This document shows, one piece after another, positions 23,967-32,703 of a stretch of DNA of 64,000 nt. How positions within the stretch are numbered: position 1 is the stretch's first letter; every line of letters begins with the position of its first letter. This DNA comes from Methanofollis ethanolicus. Its GTDB lineage: Archaea; Halobacteriota; Methanomicrobia; Methanomicrobiales; Methanofollaceae. Location: assembly GCF_001571385.1 (NCBI RefSeq), contig NZ_BCNW01000001.1, positions 992,001-1,056,000 of the forward strand. The letters run 5' to 3'. The translations under genes were made by a program, and so were the position numbers. The notes beneath the pieces are model-generated. The model did no database searches, was not told where the DNA came from, and worked only from the letters and a program-made list of their open reading frames with translations.

Positions 23967-25534
23967 AGCCTCTTTACCATATATGGACCTTCACGTTCAT
24001 AGTCCTGACTCCGGTAGTACGGGCGGACGCCGATACCGCTGTTGATGGCAAGCCTCCCGTATCCCTCATCCTCCGCCATCGCCTCGGCCCTGGCAAGAAG
24101 TTCTTTGCCGAAACTCCGGTGCTGGAACTCTCCCTCCTCACCGTCCTCCCCGATCGGGACCATCGTCCCGTACACATGGAGTTCGCGCAGGAGGGCGGCG
24201 CCTTCCAGTTCCGGCCTGAAGACCTCGCCCGGATACCTGAGGCGCGCAAACCCGATCAGGGCGTCCCCTGCTTTGGCCTGGATGAAGTGCTCCTCGCCGC
24301 CGCAGCACCGGTATGCGAGGTCGCGGAAGGACGGTTCCGCGCCGGCCGGGTGCCTACCCGCTTCCCGGCACCTGATACACCGGCATGTCCCCCCCTCTGC
24401 CCTGAGCCTCTCCTGCGCGAGCTGCCTGAAGTTGGAGTGGCGCGACCCGGCCACAATCAGCCGTGCCGGGATGTCGCGCTGGACCCGCTGGAGACGGACA
24501 TACTCGGGGAGGAGGGCCTTCGCATGGGCGATGAGCCCGACCAGATCGTCTTCCGGGTACGGTGCATACTCGCCGCGTTGCCAGAGCGCCTCGATCTCCG
24601 ATCCCGGCGTGACGAGCGTCGGGTAGATCTTCAGGAAGTCCGGCCTGAACTGTTCGTCGTCGAAGAGGGTCCGGAACATTTCCCTGTCCTCTTCGAGGTC
24701 GCTCCCGGGCAGGTTCGGCATGATATGGAAACCGACCTTGATCCCGGCATCGCGGAGCATTGTGTTCGCCTCCACGGCGTCCCCGACAGTGCAGCCGCGC
24801 CTGTTGAAGGCGAGGATCCGATCGTCTGTGTGCTGGACCCCGAGTTCCACCTTGGTCACCCCGAGGTCGAGCATGCCGTTGATGTGCTCCCTCCGGCACC
24901 AGTCTGGCCGCGTCTCGAAAGTGGCGGCGATGCACCGCACTGCCGCCTGCTCGTTCCCGGCGAAGACCTCGTCCATGGGGGGGAGAGGCCGGTGCGTCCC
25001 GGTGCCGTACTCGTTCATTGCATGGATACAGGATGTGACAAACTCTTCCTGATACTCCCGCGGCCGTGCCGTGATCGTCCCGCCCATCACGATCAGTTCG
25101 GCCTTGTCCACATAGTGGCCGAGGGCCTCAAGCTGGGAGAGACGCGCCTGCACCTGTTCATAGGGGTCGTACCCGTTCTGGGCGCCCCGCAGGGCCGCAG
25201 GTTCCTGTCCCGTATAACTCTGGGGCGAGTGGAAGGGGTGGTCAGGCCCGCCAGGGCAGGGGAGACATTTCCCGTGTGGACAGGGTGCGGGCGAGGTCAT
25301 CACGGCCACCGGGGCGACGCCCGAGATCGTCCGCGTCGGCTTGACCAGGAGGAGGCGACGGAGCCGCTTTGCCTCTTGTGGGGTGGCTGCAGCAAGAATG
25401 GCAGAGTTTTTCGGGACCACCGCGCAACTGTGCTCCCGACAGACCTCGATCTTGATCCGCTGGAGGTCTGCGGGGTCGCAGGGGGAAGAAGAGATCCGGG
25501 AGATTATCTCCCGGTAGATTTCGACATCATCCAT
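23963..25534 (-). CDS. elp3: Elp3-family tRNA U34 modification enzyme (radical SAM plus acetyltransferase)
   Basis: The 523-aa protein has the Elp3 radical SAM region with closely set cysteines (CPHGKCLPCPGG), then a TIM-barrel core (VELGVQHTDDRILAFNRRG) and a C-terminal GNAT domain (GKELLARAEAMAEDEGYGRL, INSGIGVRPYYRSQDYEREG). Archaeal Elp3 adds carboxymethyl groups to wobble uridine using acetyl-CoA. It is in an operon with UPF0058, priS and gins51. Confidence 0.94.
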   Translation of the reverse strand: MDDVEIYREIISRISSSPCDPADLQRIKIEVCREHSCAVVPKNSAILAAATPQEAKRLRRLLLVKPTRTISGVAPVAVMTSPAPCPHGKCLPCPGGPDHPFHSPQSYTGQEPAALRGAQNGYDPYEQVQARLSQLEALGHYVDKAELIVMGGTITARPREYQEEFVTSCIHAMNEYGTGTHRPLPPMDEVFAGNEQAAVRCIAATFETRPDWCRREHINGMLDLGVTKVELGVQHTDDRILAFNRRGCTVGDAVEANTMLRDAGIKVGFHIMPNLPGSDLEEDREMFRTLFDDEQFRPDFLKIYPTLVTPGSEIEALWQRGEYAPYPEDDLVGLIAHAKALLPEYVRLQRVQRDIPARLIVAGSRHSNFRQLAQERLRAEGGTCRCIRCREAGRHPAGAEPSFRDLAYRCCGGEEHFIQAKAGDALIGFARLRYPGEVFRPELEGAALLRELHVYGTMVPIGEDGEEGEFQHRSFGKELLARAEAMAEDEGYGRLAINSGIGVRPYYRSQDYEREGPYMVKRL

Positions 25535-25539
25535 ACCGG

Positions 25540-25812
25540 TTAATGTTCTTGCATTACGACCTCATTAGTGGTCGCTTCGTGCATGTTCTCCAGCTGGCGG
25601 AGGTGTGGGGTTGTCCGCAGCTGGTGAACGAGGTCTTCACCAAGGGCGAGGATCGCTTTTTTGTGAGTGATCTTGTTCTTGTGGATATGGGCGGGGGATA
25701 CATGAAGCACATCATAGTCGGGGGTGTAGACCTCCTCTCCTGTGGTGGTCTCGTAATACTTCTTGATGTGCATCAGCAACATGTGTAAATGGAGCAACTC
25801 TTCCTTCTGCAC
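25540..25812 (-). CDS. UPF0058 family protein
   Basis: The 90-aa protein starts at GTG 25812 with QKEELLHLHMLLMHIKKYYE and has VLHVSPAHIHKNKITHKKAI, the signature of archaeal UPF0058. Function is unknown. The GTG is preceded by AGGTGATT and matches the family N-terminus better than the upstream ATG at 25839. It is the first gene of the Elp3-PriS-GINS operon, five bases before elp3. Confidence 0.88.
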   Translation of the reverse strand: MQKEELLHLHMLLMHIKKYYETTTGEEVYTPDYDVLHVSPAHIHKNKITHKKAILALGEDLVHQLRTTPHLRQLENMHEATTNEVVMQEH

Positions 25813-25863
25813 GCAATCACCTAACTTCAAAAAATACATTTTTTCGGAGGTTGATATAACTTA

Positions 25864-26754
25864 TTGGTGATGTTTATATTCCCCTACCAGAACGCAGCAG
25901 GCACGCTCCTTGGACTGGCAGTGGGGGACGCGTTGGGTGCGCCCCTCGAAGGCCTTCCGCCGCCGGAAAAAACCGTGACAAATATGGTCGGCGGAGGGAT
26001 CCACGGCATGACACGGGGCGAATATACCGACGACACCCTGCAGGCCGTGGGGCTGGCCCAGTCCCTCGTCTTTTGCAGGGGCTTTTTGCCCGAAGACTTC
26101 GTAGAACGCCTCATTACGGGTTTTGATCGCGCGCCGGAGTACTACGGCCCCACCTCGCGGATGGTCTTCTCCCTCATCAAGGAGGGTTTCAGCCCTGAAG
26201 ACGCGGCCCGGATCGCTCATATCCATAACAGGGGGAGCAGGACCAACGGGAGCGTGATGCGTGGGCCGCCGCTCGGGATCTATTATGCGCCTGTCCGTGT
26301 GCGAGAGATGAGCCTTGCCTGCTCGGCCCTCACCCACCATGACCCGGTCGCCGGGGAATGCTCGGCCTTCGTGAACCTGATGATCTCGGAGATGTGCCGG
26401 GGGATGCCGAAGGTCAGCGCCTTCTGTCACGCCCTCGACCGCTGCGAGAACCCGGAGGTGCTTGAACGGGTCGGGAACTTCCATGCCTGGCCCCTCGAGC
26501 CCTCCCTCGACGCCGTCCAGACCACCCACTGCGCCGTCGCCGTCTTCATGAGTGCTGACGGTTTTGAAAAGACGGTGTTGCGGGCCGTCAACCTGGGGGG
26601 CGACGCCGATACCGTCGGGGCGATCGCCGGTGCCCTTGCCGGTGCCTGTTACGGTTTTTCCACCATACCCCACCGCTGGCTCGTGGGTTTCAGGCACACC
26701 GGCCAACTCCTTGCCCTGGCGCAGCGGCTCTGGGCCGCTGCGGAGCACGCCTGA
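25864..26754 (+). CDS. ADP-ribosylglycohydrolase family protein
   Basis: The 296-aa protein has the two Mg2+ motifs of the DraG/ARH fold: GEYTDDTLQAVGLAQSL near residue 58 and GGDADTVGAIAGALAGA near 248, plus LGLAVGDALGAPLEG at the N-terminus. Such enzymes remove ADP-ribose from proteins or small molecules. GGAGG at 25846-25850 precedes possible starts TTG 25864, GTG 25867 and ATG 25870; the exact start is uncertain by two codons. It stands alone, convergent with UPF0179. Confidence 0.9.
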   Translation: MVMFIFPYQNAAGTLLGLAVGDALGAPLEGLPPPEKTVTNMVGGGIHGMTRGEYTDDTLQAVGLAQSLVFCRGFLPEDFVERLITGFDRAPEYYGPTSRMVFSLIKEGFSPEDAARIAHIHNRGSRTNGSVMRGPPLGIYYAPVRVREMSLACSALTHHDPVAGECSAFVNLMISEMCRGMPKVSAFCHALDRCENPEVLERVGNFHAWPLEPSLDAVQTTHCAVAVFMSADGFEKTVLRAVNLGGDADTVGAIAGALAGACYGFSTIPHRWLVGFRHTGQLLALAQRLWAAAEHA

Positions 26755-27204
26755 TCAGACAGGCCTGAGTTCGACGAGTTTCAGGTTCTTTCCCTTCTCG
26801 CAGACGTCGGGGGCATTACCGAGCACCTTTGCGACAAGGTACTTCTCCCCTTCAATGATGCCGTCGGGGTGACAGAGGAGGTAACCCCGGCAGTCGGTCT
26901 TTGTGCAGACAGGTTCATACCTGACCGTCGAGTTGAGGATCGCCCGGTCTGCCGGGATGAGGGTGATGATCGGCGCCTCGATCACCTCGACGGCGCAGAT
27001 GCCGTCGCGGTGGATAGGGCAGTCCTGATCGGTGTTCTTCCGTATCTCGACGATCTGGTATTTTTTTCCTGGCTGGAGGTTGTGGCACACCTTCAGGAGT
27101 TTGCAGGTCTGGCACACGGCCACCTGCCCCTCGTACACGAATTCAAGCCCTTTTTCTGCCAGGCATCTCCCAATCAGGGTCACTTTCGGTTTTGTTTCTG
27201 CCAT
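26755..27204 (-). CDS. UPF0179 family protein
   Basis: The 149-aa protein has many Cys residues in the UPF0179 pattern (CQTCKLLKVCHNLQPGKKYQ, TDQDCPIHRDGICAVEVIEA, CTKTDCRGYLLCHPDGI), suggesting a metal or Fe-S site. The function of this archaeal family is not known. It begins six bases after the egsA stop. Its stop abuts the stop of the convergent ADP-ribosylglycohydrolase gene with no spacer. Confidence 0.9.
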   Translation of the reverse strand: MAETKPKVTLIGRCLAEKGLEFVYEGQVAVCQTCKLLKVCHNLQPGKKYQIVEIRKNTDQDCPIHRDGICAVEVIEAPIITLIPADRAILNSTVRYEPVCTKTDCRGYLLCHPDGIIEGEKYLVAKVLGNAPDVCEKGKNLKLVELRPV

Positions 27205-27210
27205 ACCATA

Positions 27211-28290
27211 TCACTCCTCGTACAGCATCCTGATGATCCGTTCGGCATTCTCTTTCGAGAGGCCCATGTCCAGGATGGTGAAACGTTCGGGCCTGATGGT
27301 GCGTGCCGCAAGGACCGCCTCGACCGCGGTTGCGTCGTCGATCCCGAGTTCTGCCGGTGTTGTCGGCGCTCCGATCCTCTTCAAAGAGTCCCGTATCCAC
27401 CGCCAGTCTCCGCCGTGGAGGTACATCGTAATGATCGCCCCGACGCCGCACTGCTCCCCGTGGAGCGCCTTTCCCGGTGCGATCCGATCAAGGGCGTGGG
27501 AGAACTTGTGCTCGCCGCCGCTCGCAGGCCTGGACGATCCCGCGATGCTCATCGCAACGCCCGATGAGACGAGGGCCTTCATGACGATCCAGGCGCTTTC
27601 CTCGGTCAGACCACTGATCACGTCGGCGTTCTTCACGATGATCTCGGCGGTCATCTTCGAGAGGGCCATCGCGTACTCGGAGATGGGTTCGCCCCGCAGC
27701 CTGTTGGCGAGTTCCCAGTCCAGGATCGCGGTGTAGTTCGAGATGATATCGGCGCACCCCGCAGCAAGGAGGCGGGGAGGTGCGGCGGCGATGATCCCGG
27801 TGTCGGCCACGACCGCGATGGGAGGGTGGGCGCTCAGGGAGACGCTCCCCTCGGGGGTCGGGATGCTTGCCCGCGACGAGGCGATGCCGTCGTGGGCGGC
27901 GGCCGTCGGGACCGAGATGAACTGGCGGTCAAGGTTGTACGAGACGATCTTGGCGGTGTCGATCACCCGCCCGCCCCCAACCCCGATGATGAAGTCGGCG
28001 CCGGCACCTTCCCTCTCGATCCGTGCGATGTCGGCCGCGGTGTTCGAACCGACGATGCAGGTCTTCACATCGCAGGTGTCCGCGAGGAGGGAGACGATCT
28101 CGTCTCCTGCAACGGTCATCGTATGTTCTCCGGCGAGAAGGAGGGCATGGGAACCGAAACAGAGGTCCTTACAGACCGAAGGTATCTCCCTGAGGACGTT
28201 ATGCCCGATGAGGATGTCTCTGGGGAGCTGCATCCATCTGGACTTGTCAAAGACCTTCTCCCTGAGTACTTTAATATCCTCTCCGTCCAT
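27211..28290 (-). CDS. egsA: sn-glycerol-1-phosphate dehydrogenase
   Basis: The 359-aa enzyme makes the archaeal lipid backbone sn-glycerol-1-phosphate from dihydroxyacetone phosphate with NAD(P)H. Seen are IGVGGGRVIDTAKI (nucleotide site), SVPTAAAHDGIASSRASIPT, GGEHKFSHALD and ALHGEQCGVGAIIT, which hold the Zn ligands (Asp, two His). The ATG at 28290 is used; a GTG three codons upstream is also possible. It is divergent from DUF63, with only 11 bp between start codons. Confidence 0.95.
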   Translation of the reverse strand: MDGEDIKVLREKVFDKSRWMQLPRDILIGHNVLREIPSVCKDLCFGSHALLLAGEHTMTVAGDEIVSLLADTCDVKTCIVGSNTAADIARIEREGAGADFIIGVGGGRVIDTAKIVSYNLDRQFISVPTAAAHDGIASSRASIPTPEGSVSLSAHPPIAVVADTGIIAAAPPRLLAAGCADIISNYTAILDWELANRLRGEPISEYAMALSKMTAEIIVKNADVISGLTEESAWIVMKALVSSGVAMSIAGSSRPASGGEHKFSHALDRIAPGKALHGEQCGVGAIITMYLHGGDWRWIRDSLKRIGAPTTPAELGIDDATAVEAVLAARTIRPERFTILDMGLSKENAERIIRMLYEE

Positions 28291-28335
28291 TGAGATCACA
28301 GATGATTAGGGAGTTCCTCTACAAATACTACATCG
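28262..28335. promoter_or_regulatory. Interlocked divergent promoters of egsA and the DUF63 gene
   Basis: TTTAATAT (about 28270-28277) lies inside egsA about 26 bp before the DUF63 ATG at 28302. AGTATTTG on the other strand (about 28322-28330) lies inside the DUF63 gene about 30 bp before the egsA ATG. Each TATA-like element is therefore in the other gene's coding region, and the DUF63 transcript is probably leaderless. Confidence 0.4.
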
Positions 28336-29147
28336 ATCCGATCAGGTACGGCCAGCCGTACACGATCGTCGATACGCTCACCTACGCCCTCATCCTCATC
28401 TTTTCGGTCTGGCTCGTCTATCGCGGCCTCCGCCGTTTCGGGATCGAGGTCGACCGGCGTTTCACACTCTCGACGATCCCCTTCGTGGTGCTCGGCGGTC
28501 TTCTGCGAGTCGTCGAGGACACCGGGATGATCACGTCGGACGCCCACATCCTCCTGATCACGCCCATCATCTTCTTCGTGGTCTTCTTCATCACCGTCAT
28601 CGCACTCTTCTTCTCCCGCATCCTGGAGGTGAAGGGCCTTGTCGCCGACTCGATACGGGTCTACGGATGGATCGGCATCGCCCTTTCGGTAGCGACGGCG
28701 CTTCTCCTCCTCGGGTGGGGTGCGGTCAACACCAGGATCGACTTCGTCGTCCTCTTTGCGATCCCGGCGATGGCGGCGGTCTCGACCGCGGCGGTCTGGG
28801 GTTTCCTCAGGTACATCCTCCGCTGGGAGTACGTCGCCGACCCCCTGTACACTCTCCTCATCGCCGGCCACATGCTCGACGCGAGCGCCACGAGTTTCGG
28901 GATCGACCTCCACCCCATGGGCTATGTGGAGCAGCATGTCGTCGGCTCCCACCTGATCGAGTGGACAGGGACGGCCTTTTCGATGTTCCCCTTGAAACTC
29001 GCCGTGATCATCCCCGCGATATATGTCCTTGAAATGTACCGGAAGGAGGGGAACCCGGCCTTCTGGCACCTGGTGGTCCTTGCGATGATCGTCGTCGGTC
29101 TGGCGCCCGGTATCAGGGACATGATGAGGATGGTGATCTATGTCTAG
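28302..29147 (+). CDS. DUF63 family membrane protein
   Basis: The 281-aa protein has about eight membrane helices and the DUF63 hallmarks: FLYKYYIDPIRYGQPYTIVD near the N-terminus, GGLLRVVEDTGM, and MLDASATSFGIDLHPMGYVE with HVVG. The family is archaeal and uncharacterised. It overlaps the SpoIIM-like gene by eight bases, so they are co-translated. Confidence 0.92.
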   Translation: MIREFLYKYYIDPIRYGQPYTIVDTLTYALILIFSVWLVYRGLRRFGIEVDRRFTLSTIPFVVLGGLLRVVEDTGMITSDAHILLITPIIFFVVFFITVIALFFSRILEVKGLVADSIRVYGWIGIALSVATALLLLGWGAVNTRIDFVVLFAIPAMAAVSTAAVWGFLRYILRWEYVADPLYTLLIAGHMLDASATSFGIDLHPMGYVEQHVVGSHLIEWTGTAFSMFPLKLAVIIPAIYVLEMYRKEGNPAFWHLVVLAMIVVGLAPGIRDMMRMVIYV

Positions 29148-29706
29148 GCGGGAGTTCCTCCCCTATCTTGCCGCGACGGTCGTCATCTTCTCTGTCGGCA
29201 TCGTCGGAGGCTATGGCCTCGCCGCTTCTGGAGACCCGGCGGCAGACCAGATCCTGGAGACGATCATGGGGGGTGTCTTCTCCCAGATCCTCGGCGACAG
29301 TCCTGTCATGCTCGCCGTGAAGATCTTCCTGAACAACCTGCAGGCCTGCGTCCTCCTCTTCCTTGGCGGCGCCACTTTCGGCCTCCTGACCTTCTTCATC
29401 CTCTTCTCGAACGGCCTCGTGATCGGCCTCTTTGCCGACCAGATCGCGGAGAAGGTCGGACCTCTCGGCCTCCTTGCAGGGCTCGCTCCTCACGGGATCT
29501 TCGAAATCCCGGCCATCTTCATCGCCGCGGCCCTCGGCCTCGCCCTTGCCCGTTCCGTCTTTGCCGACGCCAGGGGGCAGGGGGACGCGGCGGCCGATGC
29601 CGCCCGGTTGGGTGGCCTCTTTCTCCGCATTGTCGTGCCCCTTCTTGCCGTGGCGGCCATTATAGAGGCCTTTATAACGCCCGAACTCCTACGTTTAGTA
29701 GTTTGA
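29140..29706 (+). CDS. Stage II sporulation protein M-like membrane protein
   Basis: The 188-aa protein has five membrane helices and the SpoIIM/DUF95 motif [20 protein letters not shown] with [20 protein letters not shown]. In archaea the role is unknown; members often sit beside membrane or regulatory genes. It lies between DUF63 and proS, 10 bp before proS. Confidence 0.92.
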   Translation: MSRREFLPYLAATVVIFSVGIVGGYGLAASGDPAADQILETIMGGVFSQILGDSPVMLAVKIFLNNLQACVLLFLGGATFGLLTFFILFSNGLVIGLFADQIAEKVGPLGLLAGLAPHGIFEIPAIFIAAALGLALARSVFADARGQGDAAADAARLGGLFLRIVVPLLAVAAIIEAFITPELLRLVV

Positions 29707-29716
29707 GGTTACTTTC

Positions 29717-31153
29717 ATGGAAGAAGAGAGCGGTTCACTTCCCCTAAAATCCGACTTTTCCGCCTGGTACAATGACGTGCTCTGGCGTGCCGAGATCATG
29801 GACGTCAGGTACCCGGTCAAGGGCCTGTACGTCTGGTACCCCTTCGGCTTCGGCCTGCGGCGTCACACCTATGCGATCCTCCGCGATCTTCTGGACCGGT
29901 CCGGCCATGAAGAGACTCTCTTTCCCCTCCTCATCCCCAAAACCGAGTTCATGAAGGAGGCCGAGCACATCAAGGGCTTCGAGGACGAGGTCTACTGGGT
30001 CACCCACGGCGGCCTGTCAGAACTCGACATCCCCCTTGCCCTGCGGCCAACGAGCGAGACGGCGATCTACCCGATGTTCTCTCTCTGGGTCAGGTCACAC
30101 GCCGACCTGCCTATCAAGGTGTACCAGATTGTCAACACCTTCCGGTACGAGACCAAGCACACGAGGCCCCTGATCCGCCTCCGCGAGATCACCTCCTTCA
30201 AGGAGGCGCACACGGCCCATGCGACCTGGGAGGAGGCCGCGGCCCAGGTCGAGATCGCCCTGTCCCTGTACACGCGTTTCTACGACGACCTCGGCATCCC
30301 GGTGATCATCTCGAAGCGGCCTGACTGGGACAAGTTCCCGGGCGCTGACTACACGATGGCGGTGGACGCCCTGATGCCAGACGGCCGGACCCTCCAGGTT
30401 GGGACCGCCCACCACCTCGGCGACCACTTCTCGAAGACCTACGATATCACCTACGAGGACGCGAACGGCGAGAGGCAGTTCGTCTCCCAGACCTGCTACG
30501 GCATCTCGGAACGGTGCATCGCGGCGACGATAGGCGTCCACGGCGACGACAAGGGCCTGATCCTCCCCCCGAAGGTGGCGCCCGTGCAGGCGGTGATCAT
30601 CCCGATCATCATGAAGAAGCGGGCCGATGAGGTCACGGCCGCGGCTGCGACCCTGAAGGACGAACTCGAAGCCTCTGGTGTGCGTGTGAAGGTGGACGAC
30701 CGCGATATGCGGCCCGGCGCGAAGTATTACCACTGGGAGATGCGGGGCGTGCCCCTGCGTATCGAGGTCGGCCCCCGCGACCTGGATGCCGGCACGGTCG
30801 TCGTCGCCACGCGGGACGGCGAGAAGATGGCGGTGAAGCGCGACGAGATCGTCGTGCGCATCCCGGAGATCTGTGCGGCATTTTCCCTGCGCCTGCGGGA
30901 GAAGGCCGAGGCCTTCCTCACCTCCCACCTCGTTCCTGCGGAGAGCGTTGAAGAAGCGGTCCAGGCGGTCGAGACAGGCATCGCCGTCGTGCACTGGTGC
31001 GGTGACGAGGCGTGTGCAGAAAGAATCGAAAAAGAGACGAATGCGAGCGTCCTTGGCACAGAGGTCAGGAGCCCGCATGTCGTGAAGACGGAGGGACGCT
31101 GCATTGTCTGCGGCCGCCCCGGCACGTCGACGGTAATTGCCCGGACTTACTGA
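29717..31153 (+). CDS. proS: Prolyl-tRNA synthetase, archaeal/eukaryotic type
   Basis: The 478-aa class II synthetase has motif 2 ([20 protein letters not shown]), the motif 3 region, the anticodon-binding domain (about 285-400) and the C-terminal zinc-binding domain of the archaeal/eukaryotic type ([13 protein letters not shown] and CIVCGRP), ending in Tyr as usual for this group. It overlaps the convergent zinc-ribbon gene by seven bases. Confidence 0.96.
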   Translation: MEEESGSLPLKSDFSAWYNDVLWRAEIMDVRYPVKGLYVWYPFGFGLRRHTYAILRDLLDRSGHEETLFPLLIPKTEFMKEAEHIKGFEDEVYWVTHGGLSELDIPLALRPTSETAIYPMFSLWVRSHADLPIKVYQIVNTFRYETKHTRPLIRLREITSFKEAHTAHATWEEAAAQVEIALSLYTRFYDDLGIPVIISKRPDWDKFPGADYTMAVDALMPDGRTLQVGTAHHLGDHFSKTYDITYEDANGERQFVSQTCYGISERCIAATIGVHGDDKGLILPPKVAPVQAVIIPIIMKKRADEVTAAAATLKDELEASGVRVKVDDRDMRPGAKYYHWEMRGVPLRIEVGPRDLDAGTVVVATRDGEKMAVKRDEIVVRIPEICAAFSLRLREKAEAFLTSHLVPAESVEEAVQAVETGIAVVHWCGDEACAERIEKETNASVLGTEVRSPHVVKTEGRCIVCGRPGTSTVIARTY

Positions 31154-31608
31154 GAGCAGTGGGGGCAGTGGTAGGCGATGGTGAAACCCGGCCTGCCGGC
31201 ATCCCCTGCAATCACTTTTTTCCCGCCCCTGACGAAGAGTTTGCCGCAGGAGGTGCAGCGTCTGGGTATGATACGTTCCAGGCGGCGGAACGGGACTTCG
31301 ACCTCGAAAGAGGTCGTCGCCGTGGCGTCCTCCCCGAAGATGTCCTCTTCGTCGAACTTCTGGATCACCTGCATGATCTGGAGGGGGTTCGCGCCGAGTT
31401 CGTCCAGTTTCTTAAAGAGGAAATAGTGGCAGATGAGCCACGAGAGGTCGGAGCGCTCGATGCCGTCCTCATCGACCTCGATGTCGTCCTCCGGGTCTTC
31501 GAGGGTGCCGCCGCAGAGGGGGCACTTCCCTCCGATCAACTCCTCGAGATAGACCTCTTCGTTGCAATACGGACAGATGGTGTGGTGGGCGCGTGTACGT
31601 GATGTCAT
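31147..31608 (-). CDS. Zinc-ribbon protein downstream of pdaD
   Basis: The 153-aa protein has two zinc ribbons: an N-terminal [20 protein letters not shown] with CGG, and a C-terminal [18 protein letters not shown] followed by CPHC. Between them is an acidic helical domain ([20 protein letters not shown]). The family was not recognised; it could bind nucleic acid or regulate. It starts three bases after the pdaD stop, so the two are co-transcribed. Confidence 0.8.
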   Translation of the reverse strand: MTSRTRAHHTICPYCNEEVYLEELIGGKCPLCGGTLEDPEDDIEVDEDGIERSDLSWLICHYFLFKKLDELGANPLQIMQVIQKFDEEDIFGEDATATTSFEVEVPFRRLERIIPRRCTSCGKLFVRGGKKVIAGDAGRPGFTIAYHCPHCSQ

Positions 31609-31611
31609 ATA

Positions 31612-32100
31612 TTACTCCATGAGGAAGACTGCGGCCGCAAGGACGGTCGTCCATCTGCCGTCCTCGTCCACGATTGCGCTTTCAGTGATATTTAAAGTTT
31701 TTTCCGGGGTTTTGTCGGTGATGCTCTCGTACATCTTGTACGCGAGGTGCTCGGCGTACTGCCCGGCCTTTTCCTTGTCGTCACCGAATGCATGGTGTTC
31801 GGCGAAGTAACCCCATTCCTCCTCCATGTTCTGGGGGATTGCGACCCCGATCGATGCGGAAATCCTGCGGTGGGGTTCGTTGGAGGCGATCCTGGACATA
31901 ACCGTGAAGACGACGCTCCCTGGTTCGAGGTCGAGAAGACCCTCCTCACGCGGGATGATCCGGCACTTTGGCGGGAGGATCGAACTGACTGTCACGAGAT
32001 TGTAACACTCGATCTTCGCCGCCCTGAGAGCCATCTCAAAGGACCCGAGGTACTCGGAATCCCGTCCCACGCCGCAGGTAAAAAACACCCTTTTTGGCAC
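31612..32100 (-). CDS. pdaD: Pyruvoyl-dependent arginine decarboxylase
   Basis: The 162-aa proenzyme has LVTVSSILPPKCRIIPREEG; self-cleavage at the Ser-Ser converts the second Ser to the pyruvoyl cofactor. It makes agmatine, the first step of archaeal polyamine synthesis. GTG 32100 (PKRVFFTCGVGRD) is chosen as start because it fits the family and a GATATA box at 32120-32125; an in-frame TTG at 32115 is the alternative. The transcript is probably leaderless. Confidence 0.9.
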   Translation of the reverse strand: MPKRVFFTCGVGRDSEYLGSFEMALRAAKIECYNLVTVSSILPPKCRIIPREEGLLDLEPGSVVFTVMSRIASNEPHRRISASIGVAIPQNMEEEWGYFAEHHAFGDDKEKAGQYAEHLAYKMYESITDKTPEKTLNITESAIVDEDGRWTTVLAAAVFLME

Positions 32101-32703
32101 AAATGTTCTGGTCAACCCCTATATCACCCATGGAATGAATTGCTTCTCTATTTGTGTTCCCCTCTACTTAAAAGTATATTTCTTTGCAGAATATTTTCGA
32201 GATTTCGTGATATTATCCGATTATATCTGTTTAATCGAATCTTTGAGAGGATTATATTCTCGTCAGCGTATCAATCGTCCGGGAGGAGGTGTTTGGTGAT
32301 GACGTCTTCCGGGTGTGTGCCTGAAGGCCGAAGGGTACTTTTGAACGTGCCGGTTGTCCGTATGATTCTCATACCTCGACCTCCCTCGCAGATTTATCAG
32401 TTGCTGAGGAGACGGTTGTGAGTATGGGATGGTGTGGAGAGTGATATCCGTCCATGACCCCATTTCCGGACTGTCTTTTTGCAATAAAATGATAGATAGA
32501 CGATTATGCCATAACAAGTATATATGCCGTCGACATATCCTCTGCCAGGGACACAGAAAAGGTGTTCCGGCGGGATCCCACCTCCGACGTCCAACCGCAG
32601 ATGGGATTCCACCTTAGCCCGGAGGCAGACGGATTCTTTGCTGTATTGGTATTTATCGATTCTGTTGTTGCTTCCGGGACAGATTCACGGAGGTAACAGA
32701 CGA
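32101..32703. other. A+T-rich accessory gap
   Basis: This 600-bp gap between pdaD and the secreted protein gene is clearly richer in A+T than its surroundings. It holds a 33-codon ORF with a ribosome-binding site (32271-32372), a TATA-like CATATATACT near 32518-32527 on the minus strand and TATTTATCG near 32648 on the plus strand. No other credible gene is seen; decayed mobile DNA is possible. Confidence 0.5.
32271..32372 (-). CDS. Possible 33-aa small protein
   Basis: An ATG at 32372 is preceded by GGGAGGTCGAGGT, a strong ribosome-binding site. The frame encodes MRIIRTTGTFKSTLRPSGTH then PEDVITKHLLPDD. The basic start, acidic end and natural-looking composition suggest a small protein or the end of a larger decayed gene. 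No family was recognised. Confidence 0.4.
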   Translation of the reverse strand: MRIIRTTGTFKSTLRPSGTHPEDVITKHLLPDD

